DNA from: Strobilurus pachycystidiatus | Taxonomy: Eukaryota > Basidiomycota > Agaricomycetes > Agaricales > Physalacriaceae | Length of the DNA stretch: 64,000 nucleotides | Direction: 5' to 3' | NCBI GenBank assembly: GCA_019915135.1 | Contig: JAHLMK010000037.1 | Coordinates: 62,001-126,000, forward strand | Part shown: one piece after another, positions 34,101-45,266 of the stretch | How positions within the stretch are numbered: position 1 is the first letter of the stretch | Layout of the letters: every line of letters starts with the position of its first letter | Notes under the pieces: generated by a model | Told to the model about the DNA's origin: nothing | What the model saw: only the letters and a program-made list of their open reading frames with translations | The model's database searches: none | Made by a program: the position numbers and the translations under genes

Positions 34101-35134
34101 CCGCCGATAAAGATTGAGAACCTCAGTAGTTGCGCAGGTCTGAGGAACATGTGTGGTGGCGGGGTACCAGCCAGTCCGAAAGAGCTGCTGCCAGTGATGT
34201 TGTTGGTCGGAATCGCCGCAGCCACAATAGCGACATGATACGGTGTGGATGCCATTAGAGTGCATGACGGTCATGGTGTGCAAGGAGGAGGCTGGGACCC
34301 GACAGGGACCCCCACCGTGTCCCAGCTGATAGACCATACCCATGTCGCGCAAGGTCGTTCGTTCCCATGACATATTACGCCAGACCTGAAGACGGGTTGG
34401 AGGGCATAGCCAAAAGTAATTGCGAACAGACACTCACCCTCACGGAATGGGTAGGAGAACGATCATGCCGACGGAGACAGCATTCTTCGCACTCTGCAAA
34501 ATTGCCGCAAGTGCTGCACCGAAACAGTTCGTCGCAGGTAGCGCCACCGGGGGCGGGGCGCACCAAAATATCCTGCATTCGTTCGGGGACCCAAAGCTTG
34601 TCGCTCGCCAGCGGAACGGAGCAGGTGCTGCATCTGGCGTGGAGAGTAAGAGACCCCAGTCCGTGGTCACGAACCGATTCCTCCAAGAACATGAGGATCC
34701 ATGGCTTCCATTCAGTCATCGCGTCGTCCTGTTTGCAGACATTAGCACACAAACGCTATGAATCTCGTACAACGCACCGAGCTAACATAGAATTTCCGTT
34801 TGTTGGGTAGACCGGAATCCATCAAGTCTTCCCCGTCGTCCTCTTCAGCGTCCCCAGCTTCCATTCCCTCTATGACATCGGCCAACGTGTCCGACCCCTC
34901 CTCTTGCCCAGCTAGGGAAGTTTCGACCCCAAAGCTGAAGTCGGCGAATTCGTCAAAGAGGTCCCGCGGTTCGATGGCGGGCTCAGCCGGGGCAACGGGC
35001 TGGCTCGTAACATTCCCGGACGTGTCGATATGGACGGCGTGGTCGAGACCTTCGGTTCTAGCTGGAGCATGGACACCGACGAAGTGCTTCGTAGGGCGTC
35101 CGCCTTTCTTTGGAGCGTTAGAGGTTGGGAACAT
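31199..35134 (-). CDS. KDZ (Kyakuja-Dileera-Zisupton) transposase, apparently intact
   Basis: A transposase of the KDZ superfamily, widespread in mushroom genomes. Ten minus-strand exons join in phase to 1158 residues: 35134..34778, 34728..34438, 34385..33820, 33772..33610, 33557..33415, 33362..32971, 32919..32743, 32692..32416, 32357..31594 and 31545..31199. The N-terminal cysteine cluster (CSTCSVPL, FRCSTCGNFAECEECCLRRH, SCRYCGCGDSD) is the type associated with KDZ enzymes. The RNase H-fold triad candidates are visible: Asp in SMDANFR, Asp in TYDIACQYKKNFYK, Glu in DGEGIERVWA. The C-terminal tail is typical too (LTPEQQRKVLDRRRTLEKKM, VRIEWAKALARKTRWTEEVD). There is no stop or frameshift. 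The junction at 32415/32357 uses a CGAAG acceptor and is the least certain. Terminal repeats were not identified. Confidence 0.92.
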
Positions 35135-35347
35135 GATGGGAAGGTGTCAAAAATGGGTACCTGGTCAATACAAGCTGCGAACGCCTTGAGCAGCCCTGGG
35201 TGAGGGCCGCGCCCTCACCACAGGTGGACCGTGCGGCGTTTGTGGTAAACGATATGCGATGGCGTAAGGGAAAGAAATGGATGACACATTTGCATTACGC
35301 TCAGTTTACGCTAAGTACGCAAGGTGCCGTAGCCTTTACGATGACGA
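35135..35347. other. intergenic, upstream of KDZ gene
   Basis: A 213-bp spacer upstream of the KDZ start and downstream of the next minus-strand gene. Nothing specific is seen. Confidence 0.4.
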
Positions 35348-36171
35348 TTAATCTCGACTTAGATTGACCCACGCATCCCAGCACCGCTCAATGTGCTCCG
35401 AGTCTGAGTCGCTACTTCCATAATAGGTTTCAATCTCGCTGTCAACCGCCGCCACGGTCTGCGCCCGCGGCCTCTCTGTCTGGCATTCCTGCGTATGCGC
35501 ATGCTTATGCAGCTGACGCGTAGGCTCGTAACTGGAGGTTATGCCCTCGTACAAAATATGGGCACACGACCGCAGGAACTTGTCCGCGTCTTGGCTCGCC
35601 TTCTCTTTTCTGGCGCGATAGATATGAATAGCTTGGATCTCATCAGCCAACTGGAAGTGGAGGAGAGCCATACGGTACGTACAATCAATGTTGTGCTCCC
35701 AGAGATCGCGGTCCTTGAGATTCCTCGCGATACGTTTGCAGAGCGTCCAGTTTATTCCGTTGGGCGTAACTCCGAAGGCATTTCGAAGCTCACTGCGGTA
35801 TACGACATTGTCGCTCCACAGGATAACGAGGCAATACTGATCGACTGTGGTGATCCCGGACGCCAGGAGACGTGGGACCATAAAGTCACCCCCGTAGCCG
35901 ACGAATGCCGCGGAGAGACGAGCCTCGACTTGGAGATCAGCGTCTTGGATGTCCTTGCCGTGGTATGCCTCGCTATGGAGTCGAATAATACTGGGGAGCG
36001 CAGGTAAGTAAGGAAGATGTTCGAGCGTAGCCAAAGAACATCTCACCGTAGGGCGCTGTCTTTCTGGACAGTGTTCGTGTATGCTTCGCTCTCGTCAAAG
36101 ACCTGGGGGCGGATTTGATGGGTGGTGAGATGGTATGGGAGAGTCGACGTATCAGAACGGGCACGAGTCAT
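35348..36171 (-). CDS. Uncharacterised protein (255 residues)
   Basis: Two minus-strand exons, 36171..36047 and 35990..35348, join in phase. The start is MTRARSDTSTLPYH. After a short polar N-terminus the protein has a helical section (IIRLHSEAYHGKDIQDAD, FVGYGGDFMVPRLLASG, DQYCLVILWSDNVVYRSEL, FGVTPNGINWTLCKRIAR), and the C-terminal part is charged (SEIETYYGSSDSDSEH). I recognise no family. It is co-oriented with the KDZ gene and close to it, so it might be element cargo. Nothing in the sequence proves that. Confidence 0.6.
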
Positions 36172-36329
36172 GGTGGGTGTTCCTAAAACACCCCACACCC
36201 GCCTGTAGCGCTTTAACTATATTTTCACCAGCTTGCCGACCGTTTATGGCAAAGGTAACGGGTCACATTCAACTACAGATATACCCGCAGATATATTATA
36301 TTCAGGGAAATAGAAAGTAACATTTCATA

Positions 36330-37039
36330 TTACTCTTCGTCGCGAGCCTCCTCAACCTTCTTGCGGGCATAGCGGTACAAGGCGTGCTTCAAGGCACGCC
36401 ACGTCTTCTCCTGCACACCTAAACCCCACTTGAAGTCTTGTCTGAACGGTTGATCGGCGCGCGTTTCCACCGAAACGTTGACGAGATCCTCATGGGTATA
36501 GATGCCCATCTCCTTGAAGTGGAGTTCCAGGCAGGACAGCTCGTATGCATCCAAAAAGCGTCCCACCTCATCGTGAACGAAGGCGGCATCTGGGGGAGTG
36601 ACGAAAAGTGGATCCTCAACCGTGTCGAATGCTTTCTCTCCACGACGACCTGAATTCGCATCACATCAATTGGAGATGGTCAGAAGGTAAACTAAGCGGC
36701 GTACGGATGTTTTGCACCCCATTTCCAAGGATAATGTCGGTCCGTATTGGGCGCAGCTGTCTGAGGCGATTATGAACATCCCTGCACCAGGAAAGGTCGC
36801 CGTCAGTTGGGTATGGCATGTATGGCATGCCAGGCTCACCGCCGAGAATTCCACATGGTCTTGGTGGGTTTCTTGACAAATTTTAGCTTCTGCTGAACTT
36901 TGGCGCGCTTGGTGGGGGAGGTGGTCGTGGACGCACTCCGCCCACGGCGCGGCGACGCGGAGGTGACCTTGGAAGCAGGCTCCGCGCTGCCAGCCTCAAC
37001 GGTTTTGTCGAGCTCTCTCGTGTCGTCTCTCGCCATCAC
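36330..37039 (-). CDS. Uncharacterised protein with SAM-like C-terminal helix bundle (202 residues)
   Basis: Three minus-strand exons, 37039..36840, 36781..36693 and 36649..36330, join in phase from MARDDTRELDKTVEA. The N-terminus is basic and disordered (SASTTTSPTKRAKVQQKLKF). The C-terminal 80 residues (VGRFLDAYELSCLELHFKEM, GIYTHEDLVNVSVETR, WRALKHALYRYARKK) resemble the length and hydrophobic pattern of a SAM-type bundle. That is a weak resemblance and the function is unknown. It is oriented like the two genes downstream of it. Confidence 0.55.
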
Positions 37040-37408
37040 GGAGGCTCACCGACGGGGGGAATATAGACAGCCAATCACGCAGTAGCTCGCTTAAGAATGG
37101 AAAAAACCAGGCAAGGGACATATTTCCCTAGATCGTAATAGGCAGGTTCCCCTAGATCGACATAGCTGATCGGAAGGCAGCGCGTTGGGCCTTCTGATCA
37201 TTTTCCCTAGACCGAATGGAGCGCGCTGGGCATGAGGTACGCGACTTGTCTTCCCTAGATACCAATATACGTCGCAGAGTCCTCATTAATTCTTCCGGCC
37301 GTTTGGCGTGAGTTCTCATTGGGTGCCGTCCAGTTCGTTCGGTAGTCGCGTTGATTGGTCACAAATTATATGTCATTGAGAGAGAGTCGCGGACGCGCCA
37401 GGGGCCAT
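37040..37408. repeat. Spacer with four TTCCCTAGAT-type repeats
   Basis: TTCCCTAGATCG or close variants occur at 37124, 37147, 37202 and 37251 on the plus strand. The inverse, ATCTAGGGAA, is at 38381-38390, beyond the next gene and the tRNA-like gene. This could be the subterminal repeats of a small element, or regulatory sites. No coding sequence is seen. Confidence 0.5.
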
Positions 37409-38173
37409 CTAGCTGTAACGGACTACAGGGCCTAATAACCATCTACCAGGGGCACGTTGAATTTTCAGCATACGGAACTCGACGGCACGCTCCAAGTAGT
37501 CACCCCAATCTCTAACGTGCTTGCCATGCACGGCTAGCGCTTCCGCCTCCAAAATAGCGTCCATGAGATAAGACTGCGCAGTATGTGCAGGCGCCGTGAG
37601 GGAGAGGACGTTGTTCAAACGGCAAAGATAGTGGTGACGCTCAGCAACCACCATCCGCAAGCGGTCAACGTGGACGTCCAAGGAGATGATGACATCGCCC
37701 AGTCGCTTAGTGGACGCGTACATGAGGTGCTCGGCCGTCTCGGGGTTGCGACGGGCAGCGTTGATGAGGCGAGATGCGTATTCGCCAGCGTTCAGTGAAC
37801 TGGCCACGGTGAGGGAGCGAAGGAGCTGCTGGACTTGATATTCCTGATTGCGAATGTACAATTCAATGCGAGACCTGGTAATGCGTGTCAATACAAGCGG
37901 GGTACTACGAGAGGGGAGAAATCCGCACGGCGAAGCATTCTTGACCAGCCGGAGACAGCGTACTGGTTGCGCAATATCCTCCGTCAAACTAGTCGCTGTA
38001 TCAGATTAAGGACGGGAGGGAGCTCAGTAGACGTACTCGTCAAACACAGGTTGCCGCATATCGACTGAAGGGCTTCGGCGCAGAGAAGCGGACTGTAGAA
38101 AACATCTGCTCGCCCACGCCTAGCGGTACTTATCCAGACGAGTTCGGCAATGGCCTTGATGTCAGATGCTTGT
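37409..38173 (-). CDS. Uncharacterised protein, start uncertain
   Basis: Minus-strand coding-like sequence in at least two exons. The upstream piece (IKAIAELVWISTARRGRADV, FYSPLLCAEALQSICGN) is followed by a probable intron (GTACGTC donor near 38033). The downstream piece reads RIELYIRNQEYQVQQLLRSL, then SLNAGEYASRLINAAR, MDAILEAEALAVHGKHVRDW, ending at 37409. No in-frame ATG was found for the upstream exon, which abuts the tRNA-like gene. The gene may be 5'-truncated or have a further exon. The family is unknown. Confidence 0.4.
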
Positions 38174-38216
38174 GATTGAGATAATATAATTTTGTCAGAA
38201 AATTTGGAGCAAAAAA

Positions 38217-38303
38217 TGACCACAGACTGGGAATCGAACCCTAGGGCTCTATGAGCAGTGTGAGCAGATCATCATAGCGTGTTCCCACTACACCACCGCG
38301 GTC
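38217..38303 (-). tRNA. tRNA-like gene with enlarged anticodon arm
   Basis: On the minus strand the sequence has a good pol III A box (TGGTGTAGTGG) and a perfect B box (GGTTCGATTCC), a D arm (GTGT/ACAC), a pairing acceptor stem (GACCGCG with TGTGGTC) and a T6 terminator directly after it. The anticodon arm is about 12 nt longer than normal (CTATG...CATAG), consistent with a tRNA intron. The T stem has an A-A mismatch and the acceptor spacing is slightly irregular. The anticodon cannot be fixed: a CTCACAC loop would give CAC (valine), but its stem does not pair well. It could be a pseudogene. Confidence 0.6.
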
Positions 38304-38639
38304 AAGAATATACTCAATGTAAGGGTCTAGGTTGGCAAAAAATCAACGACTCAACAGACACCTCGGGACAGATCCAAGCTATCTAGGGAATGAGTGAGGA
38401 CCACTTTTCAATATACCCATATTCCAGTCCACTCAGCTGTCTAATTATGCCATCAAGTTGAAGCTATTGAATGTAATGTTCAATCCTTCCGACGATTAGG
38501 GCAGGCGAGGACCCACTTGCCAGTCATTATCTAGTGAAGTCGTTAGATCACCTCTGATGCGATCGTGACTCTTGGTTCCGCTCTACCATCGTCTCCGACA
38601 TTTTAACTCGGGACTTCTACAACCGCGTCTCCGACACCG

Positions 38640-39380
38640 ATGGCTGGGCGTAAACAATACCTTACTGAAGAAGAACGCCAAACGGCCCAACGAGAGTCGA
38701 AAAGCATTTACTGGGAGCGGTGTGTTTTTATTATTCGTTCACAATATAACCGTCCATCTCATCCTTTATCCAGCAACAAGTCGCGTCTCAACGCCCAGGC
38801 TCGAGCGCGATACCATGCTAAGCTCGCGGTGGAGGGAACAGTGACCCGAAAGAACACTTCTCGCGTCGCAAATACCTCAGCGAATAGTAGTACGGAGATC
38901 GCGGCGGGCAGCGGGTGCGTCATTATATTTCATTTGATTTTATAACTTCTAAATGCTGTTATCTACAGCGACGCGGACCGTTCCCGCGAGCGAAATCTAC
39001 ACCGGCGATGGCGCCGTTTGGACCAGCGCATGCGCACTCATACTCGCAACATTCCCCTTGACGAATGGGTTGGAGAATGGGCAACCGTCACCGCGAGAGA
39101 TTGCACAGACAAGGAGAAGATACATGACATCCTCGTGCAAGCCTGCAAGCCCCTCCAACAGTTCCTGTACAAGGCAGAGTGCATAGAGCGCGACGTGGAG
39201 GCTCAATTGGGAAACTGCGCCCTGCTCGATTTGGTGCGAAGGCAGCTACCACTCTACAAATACCTTGTCCATTCCATATGTGATATCAACCTTGTTGTCG
39301 CTCAAGGGGAATTCTCAAAACATTTGGCGTATGGCACGTTCTATTACATGGAGCATCGCGCGGATGGAAGGTTGGAGTGA
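38640..39380 (+). CDS. Uncharacterised protein (210 residues)
   Basis: Exons 38640..38719, 38774..38914 and 38969..39380 join in phase from MAGRKQYLTEEERQTAQ. The N-terminal half is rich in Arg, Lys, Ala and Gln and probably helical (KSRLNAQARARYHAKLAVEG, RERNLHRRWRRLDQRMRTH). This resembles the basic N-termini of short proteins repeated in Agaricomycete genomes. The C-terminal half has PLDEWVGEWATVTARDCTDK and LLDLVRRQLPLYKYLVH. The function is unknown. Confidence 0.6.
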
Positions 39381-39530
39381 CGACGGACCGGGCTCTCCCG
39401 TATTATTATACCGTACTCGCTGTGTCTATGTTGCTGTCCATCAATATCAACTTTCGAACTGGTCGCATTGCTCGAGATATGTCATAATAACCACCGAAAC
39501 ATATGTATATATTGTATTGACGGTCTGTCC

Positions 39531-39830
39531 CTATGCATCGAGTAGGCGCATCTCAATGATACGCTTCTCCAGACAGGCCAGTGCGTACTCCGCGCGCGCC
39601 TTTTCATAAGTCCTGTGGCTTTCTTGTACGGCTCCAGGCACACCCACATATGTGAATGCCGCCTCAATGCTAGGCGCGTCATCAGCACTAGGTCCGTCTG
39701 GTGAAACAAGGGACATACTAGGTTCGATAAATCCCCGGGGACATCCCGCAGTAAACATTGTGCCATTTCTGGTCAACACCTTTCGTGAGAGGTGTATCCT
39801 CGGAATGTTCCACAACGCGCGGAGAGGCCA
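39531..39830 (-). pseudogene. RNase H1 N-terminal-like gene, 3' part, cut by Plavaka copy 2
   Basis: 3' end of a host gene whose 5' part lies at 49954-50667. Minus-strand exons 39830..39719 and 39669..39531 flank a 49-nt intron (GTATGT...CCTAG). The exons give a near-complete RNase H1 N-terminal-like (viroplasmin-like) domain: KWHNVYCGMSPGIYRT before the intron and VGVPGAVQESHRTYEKARAE after it, ending EKRIIEMRLLDA. The frame is correct only when joined to the fragment beyond the transposon. CA at 39829-39830 is the target duplication. Confidence 0.72.
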
Positions 39831-39844
39831 CATCTGGAAACGCC
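39831..39844 (+). repeat. Terminal inverted repeat, left end of copy 2
   Basis: CATCTGGAAACGCC, corresponding to the accessory-gene end of the element (17051-17064 in copy 1). Confidence 0.85.
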
Positions 39845-40710
39845 TATATATCTTAAGTCAACTTCAGTCAAATGAAAGTATCTTCAAGCACTGAAAGCTA
39901 AAAAGCCATAAAAGCGATTTAAGACAAGGTTATCTGAAACATGGACTTGAAAGTACTCAAAAGCGTAACATAAGCATCTGCTGGCAGTGCACAAGCACAT
40001 AAAAGTATATGCATCAGATAACCTTGTCTTAAGTCATCTTGACAACACTGCCAAGTCTGCTTCGGAGTGCTTTCAAAGTGGTACACAGGCAACTTGAAGA
40101 CCATTCAATGTACTCCGCAAATACCTTCAATATATCTTGGGACATATGTTATCAAGAACCTTGTCTTCATTTGACTTCATTGTACCTATACAGCTCTTTC
40201 ATGATAACTGTGTAGCACTGCCAATGTGTATTCAAGCATGTGTATACAAGAACCTTGTCTTCATGCAACTTCACTCTGCTTTTACTATGCTTGCATCGTA
40301 ACTCTATAATACTTGCACGGTATCTTTGCAGTGCTTGTATCTCTCCCCCAAAGTACTTGCATAATGCTTCTACAACACTTTGAGTACACTTTTATTATGC
40401 TTGTCTTGTGCTTTCACTGCATGTGTACTGTACCTTCCAAATGCTTGTCATCTACTTGTATTTGCAGTGCACCGAAGAACCAACTTTAGGACGTTATACA
40501 TGCCAATAGCAAATACTACCAAATTGCTTAGAATCTCACAATAATCATAATAGATACAGCGAATCCCTCAAAATCACACAATGATAATAATGCCAAAAAA
40601 CTGATGATATTCCCAATGAGTGCCTACTTACTAACTACTGGTAATTAAGAACAATGCAATATTATGATTAGTGCTAATGATGTAGAAAAGAATGACATTG
40701 ATGATGAGGA
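39845..40710. repeat. Subterminal region of Plavaka copy 2 (accessory-gene end)
   Basis: Same AT-rich repeat cluster as 16136-17050, inverted, and lacking 49 bp near 40461. It retains the 19-bp inverted repeat (39919-39937 and 40014-40032). Confidence 0.6.
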
Positions 40711-42410
40711 TTAGGCAGAAGCGACGGATGCCTCCAAAGCAGCAAAGTTCAAAGAGCCCATCGCATGAGAGACAGGGGATTCCAGAAGGAAGGTCTTGTT
40801 GGTATGGATGCTAGCAAAAGATATCAGAATGACAATAGAGCTGAAGAAGACAACTCACAGCATATCCTTGAATAAGGCAGACTGAATGGAAGCAATGAAC
40901 TTGGGAGCCTGAGACTCCACATGCTCCAAACCAGCTAGATGATAAAAGTAGCGAACCGAAGAATCCTCTTTGAAGTCGGTGCGACGCATGGTACCATCGC
41001 GCCATTCTTCAAGAGCATGTTCAATCTAGACTCATCATTAGATGACTGACAGTGAAGTGATCAAAGAAACTTACAGCAGTCATAGTCAAGGCCATGAAGA
41101 CAGTGGGCAACTTCTGAAGTTCAATGAGAGTTCGGAACATTTCAGAGTTGGCCTTACCCCGGCCCTCCATGAACAGAGCGCGGGGCACAGCCTCGAAAAA
41201 CCCAGCCTGAAAGGGCATATCGTTATCAAAGGTCCTTTTCTGGAGAGGATGTTAGCTATAAGGTAATCCAAATAGCTAGACCTTACCAGGATATCCAAGC
41301 CACCGAACTTATAAGCCTCAGTCTTGATGAACCAGGAAATGACCTCAACAATCTCAGTCGGGCGCATGGACCCCGGAATGCCCAAAGCGGACAGTTGCTC
41401 ACGCGCAACCCGAATGATCGCATTCATGAGCTGGCCGCGAGCATACGTGACCTAACAATTCATGAAGCAAGCTCACATAAGAAAAGCAGCAAACGTACCC
41501 AAATGAGAAGCTTTTGCCATTTGTTCGGGGACTGCTGGAGGCGCTCCCAGGTTGCGAGGAGTTCAGGGTCAGCACCCGGAGCAGTGGCGGCCTCCTTGAT
41601 AACGTCCGCTGCATGACTGAGACGATTAAGGGGACCCGGATACGGAGTACGGGTGGCAGTGACGACAACCATGTGCTTCTTACTCTGCACACCGAGACGT
41701 TGAGAGGCGGGAGAGATCTGGGTAGCGGTGACCTTGGCGCTCTTGTTGGGCATCTGCTCCTCTTCATCGTCGCTGTCATGGTTGCGACGACCGCGGCCTC
41801 GTTTGGCAGTCTTGCGAGGTGTGACGAATGGATTGTCAGAAGCAACGGTCTGTAGCGGAGTCAGAAGAATGTTGTAAGCAAGTAAAGCAAATGTAACATA
41901 CGATTGCGTCAGACGACTGATCATACTCGACTGGGTCACTAGAGGCGACTGGAATGTCGTCCTCAACGTCGGAGGAAGCGGGCAGTCTGTCAGCCTCGGC
42001 GTCCTCAGCGTCCTCGCCGCCTGCATCAGTGACAACAGGAGGAGGCGCTGCATCATATTAGCGGGATATAGCAAAGTCACAGAGAGAAATATACCTTGAT
42101 GCCCGCCTGCGAGGGCAGCGAGCTCATCGTCACTTTCCTCTTCCGCCGCAAGCAGTGCAGCGTTGCGTTTCCGAATGGCTGTTTAACACTGTTAGCCATA
42201 AAAGAAATGACAAGGAAACTACATGCCTTCTGCTTGCGCGGCCCTCTCCGCCTTCTTCAGAGCGGCAGCGGCGCGCGCGCTCTTCTCCTTCTGGGCAGCG
42301 GAAGCAACGGCGGGAGACGATGATTTACCACCCGTGTGCATGACAGCGGGGGCGCGAGTAGGGGCGCGAGTACGACCTGTGTGCAAGACAGCAGGCGCAG
42401 GAGACGGCAT
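40711..42410 (-). CDS. Plavaka element accessory protein 2 (DUF6532-like), copy 2
   Basis: Identical predicted protein to the gene at 14436-16135, with the same eight exons: 42410..42227, 42178..42095, 42047..41902, 41849..41499, 41451..41287, 41239..41075, 41025..40859 and 40810..40711. The only difference I see is one base inside the first, GC-AG intron (T in copy 1, A here on the coding strand), which leaves the splice sites unchanged. That two copies share this unusual donor argues it is the element's normal gene structure and not a recent mutation. Confidence 0.7.
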
Positions 42411-42745
42411 GGTACGGTGAGCAGAGAGGCGGTACGAGGACGAGAAAGAAAAAGTAAAAAGGAATGTGGGGGGAAGAAGTAAAGAACGACGCACCACACA
42501 AACAGCCTTATATATCCTTTGATCTCAGGGTTCGCTACTTACCCTGCAATCAAACGCGTGCACGGACCACGCCAATTCACACGACTCACAGAGTGGGACG
42601 ATAATGGCAAGAAATGGAATGCATTATTGCCACGGAGGGCACGGCGCTGTAGCGGATACACAAGATATTGGAGATAATTGCACAAGATAAAAAAAATCGG
42701 CGGCGCTCATAGCACGTCACATGAACAAAGGCCAAGACTGGCAAG

Positions 42746-45266
42746 CTAATGAGCGGAGGGAGAGCAGCAGTGAGGGAGGACAGGCGGCCGATTGAACACC
42801 TCGCAAAAGAGGGTTATATACCAGTACGCAACATTGTACTCGGCATCCCGGAGAGCACTGCTCGAGCGTTCGATGGCCACGCTGCGTAAAGCCTCACCGG
42901 AGTCCCAGACAGTACGTGGAATATGTTCCCGAGAGTACCTCCACCCTTGCATCACCCGAAAGAGACCGAACATCGACTCACGGCGCTGCCGCGCATCCTG
43001 CGCAGCGAATCCCTCGGTTCCCCACCCACCACTGACTCTGCGCGGCACGAGCGCTACATCAAAATAGGGAATAGCGTCGAGGATTGCGGCTTCGCGATCG
43101 GCCCGCGTGTCTGCATCGAGTGGTGTCCACTCATTGGTATCGGAGCTGGGGTCCTTCAATGTGTAGAGGACGGAGTCCAAGGACAGTATCTCCCAGCGGA
43201 AGTTCACCTCGCAAAGCTCCCACAAAATCGGTCGAGTCTCCGCTGGTGACAGTGGGGTCTGGAGTGAGACCGCTTCTCCATACCAACGGAGCGGAGCAGA
43301 GGCCATATTCACGAAATTACAGACACCCTGCGAAAGGTCAGCCCGAGAAAAGACGCAAAGTCAAGCAAAAGGGAATACCTGTTTCTTGGAGTCCTGGAGA
43401 CACTTGTTCAGAAGGTCTTGCATCTCCTGCCGCCGGTTGTATGCCTTCGAACCCGGCTGTAGTGCATCATGCGTCTCTATCGTCATGATTGAACGCCATT
43501 GCTGTGAGCTGAAGACGTCCAACGACAGAGCCGTGATGCGATAGATCAGCACGCGCCAAAGCTTCACGAGAATCCGGAGCTGCCCACTGATGGTCTCATC
43601 ATCCTTCGAACTGACAAGAAGGTTCGGGTCCGGTAGCGCGTAACCTTGTCTTGTACCGGGCCAGGGCTTGCGAGTTTGCGAGACGAGCCCCGCTTTACTG
43701 ACAGCAGCTGCTGCATCGGCCCAAGCAGGTATGGAGTCGGGCATCAAGGGCGTGGAGACGTCTACGAACTTGTCGCGGTTGGGTTGCGGAGGAGCTCTGT
43801 TAGGGCGACGAGATGGCTCTTTCGTGCCGCGTGGACTAGAGGTTGGATCTGCAAGAATCTGTCAGCCGATAACTAGATAGCTAATTAAAAAAATGCTTAC
43901 AAGGTGATGTGCGTAAATTCTTAGAGACCGTGGTCGTCACCTTTGCGGAGCTGGAGGAGAGGCGAGACATAGACGATGAAGGTGTAGATGACGATGGGAT
44001 GGGAGGTGTAGTCGATGATGGTGTGGATGATGAGGAAATGGCGACAGACACGGACATGGACGAGTAAGAGCTCATCATTTCGGAGACGTGTTTGTACATG
44101 GCGGCGTAACGCCGCATGATGTCGAGCGACTCGCCGGCGAAAATGGGTGAGAAGGGAGGATCGGCCTCACACCAGAAATCTTCCTCTGCCCAAGGAGCGG
44201 CAGCGGGAAGGACGGTTTCGTCAAGCCATTCGGTGCAAGTGATGCCAACTTTGAGGTCTAGAGGGCGAACAAGCCAAACTGGGATGCCGCACTATTCCAA
44301 TGGTTAGTTGCAACTCACGAAACAAAGTACAATCATGCGCACCTTGTGAAGATTCTCTGCCACTGTCAAATCAAAGGTGAGGGCTCCCACCGTTCTCGCA
44401 ACAGAGACCGTCCCCTCGCCGGGTGTGGAACCGTAACGCGGTTCAGGCAGATTATAATATCGATAGCGGACGACGGTGAACCAGACGACTCGGCCCAACA
44501 GTTCGAGAGCAACGCGAGCCGTATGACAATACAGCGCCAACGCCTCGGGGAAGGAAGAGACGAGATTCAAACGCTGAGTGAGATACTTGAGGCGGGGCTG
44601 GAGCGTGCATAAGACTCGGTCGGTGCGCGCGGGAGCTTGGCGCTCATCTTCCAGCATGGACTTGACACGCCACAGGGTGGTGAAAGTCGCCTCTGAGATC
44701 TCCAGGCGCAGGCGTTGGCTCAACCGCCCGACATTCCGTGACATACAAGCGTCCTGTTCGCAGACGAAGTCCTTGGCCTCATCGGGGGTATACCACAGAG
44801 CGTCGTTATCGGCGGCGACCCGCTTGTCGGGGTGCGGCACGCAGGACAGGTGAGGTACACGTTCATCGAAATACTGGGGGTGCAACAGAGGGTCGTCCTG
44901 CCCAAATCGGTAGTTGCGGCGCAGGCGAACATGCCGTTCACCAATCAGGAGGTCGGCGGGGATGTAGTCGGCGTTGGGTGTGGTCACAAAGACGCCATGG
45001 GAGGCAAAGACGCGCCCGAGCCGCCCGTTATACGACTCTATGGTGGACTCAGCGTTGGACTCAGCGTCGGACTCGATGTTGGACTCCGCGTCGGACTCCA
45101 TGTCAGATCTGGCACAAGACCGAGACCGAACAGCAGATGCAAGATCGTGCTGTAGCACTAGATGCAAGATCGTAGTGCGCCGGAGCGAAGTGGTGGGCGG
45201 GCGGGTTCGAGTTTGCTGGGGTGGCGATGGTTGAGCGATGGGATCGATGTTGAGATTATCGATCAT
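42746..45266 (-). CDS. Plavaka element accessory protein 1, copy 2
   Basis: Counterpart of 11579-14100 with exons 45266..44343, 44291..43901, 43848..43379 and 43327..42746, all in phase (788 residues). One coding change relative to copy 1: the codon after FVC reads Glu here and Lys there (copy-1 base 12086). The intron following the serine-rich stretch has one base fewer in its poly(T). No stop or frameshift is present. See the copy-1 entry for domain description; the function is unknown. Confidence 0.75.

Noticed and set aside
17065..39830. Inversion of the segment between the two Plavaka copies by recombination.
   Set aside because: Each copy's own left and right flanks rejoin into one host gene, so the flanks have not been exchanged.
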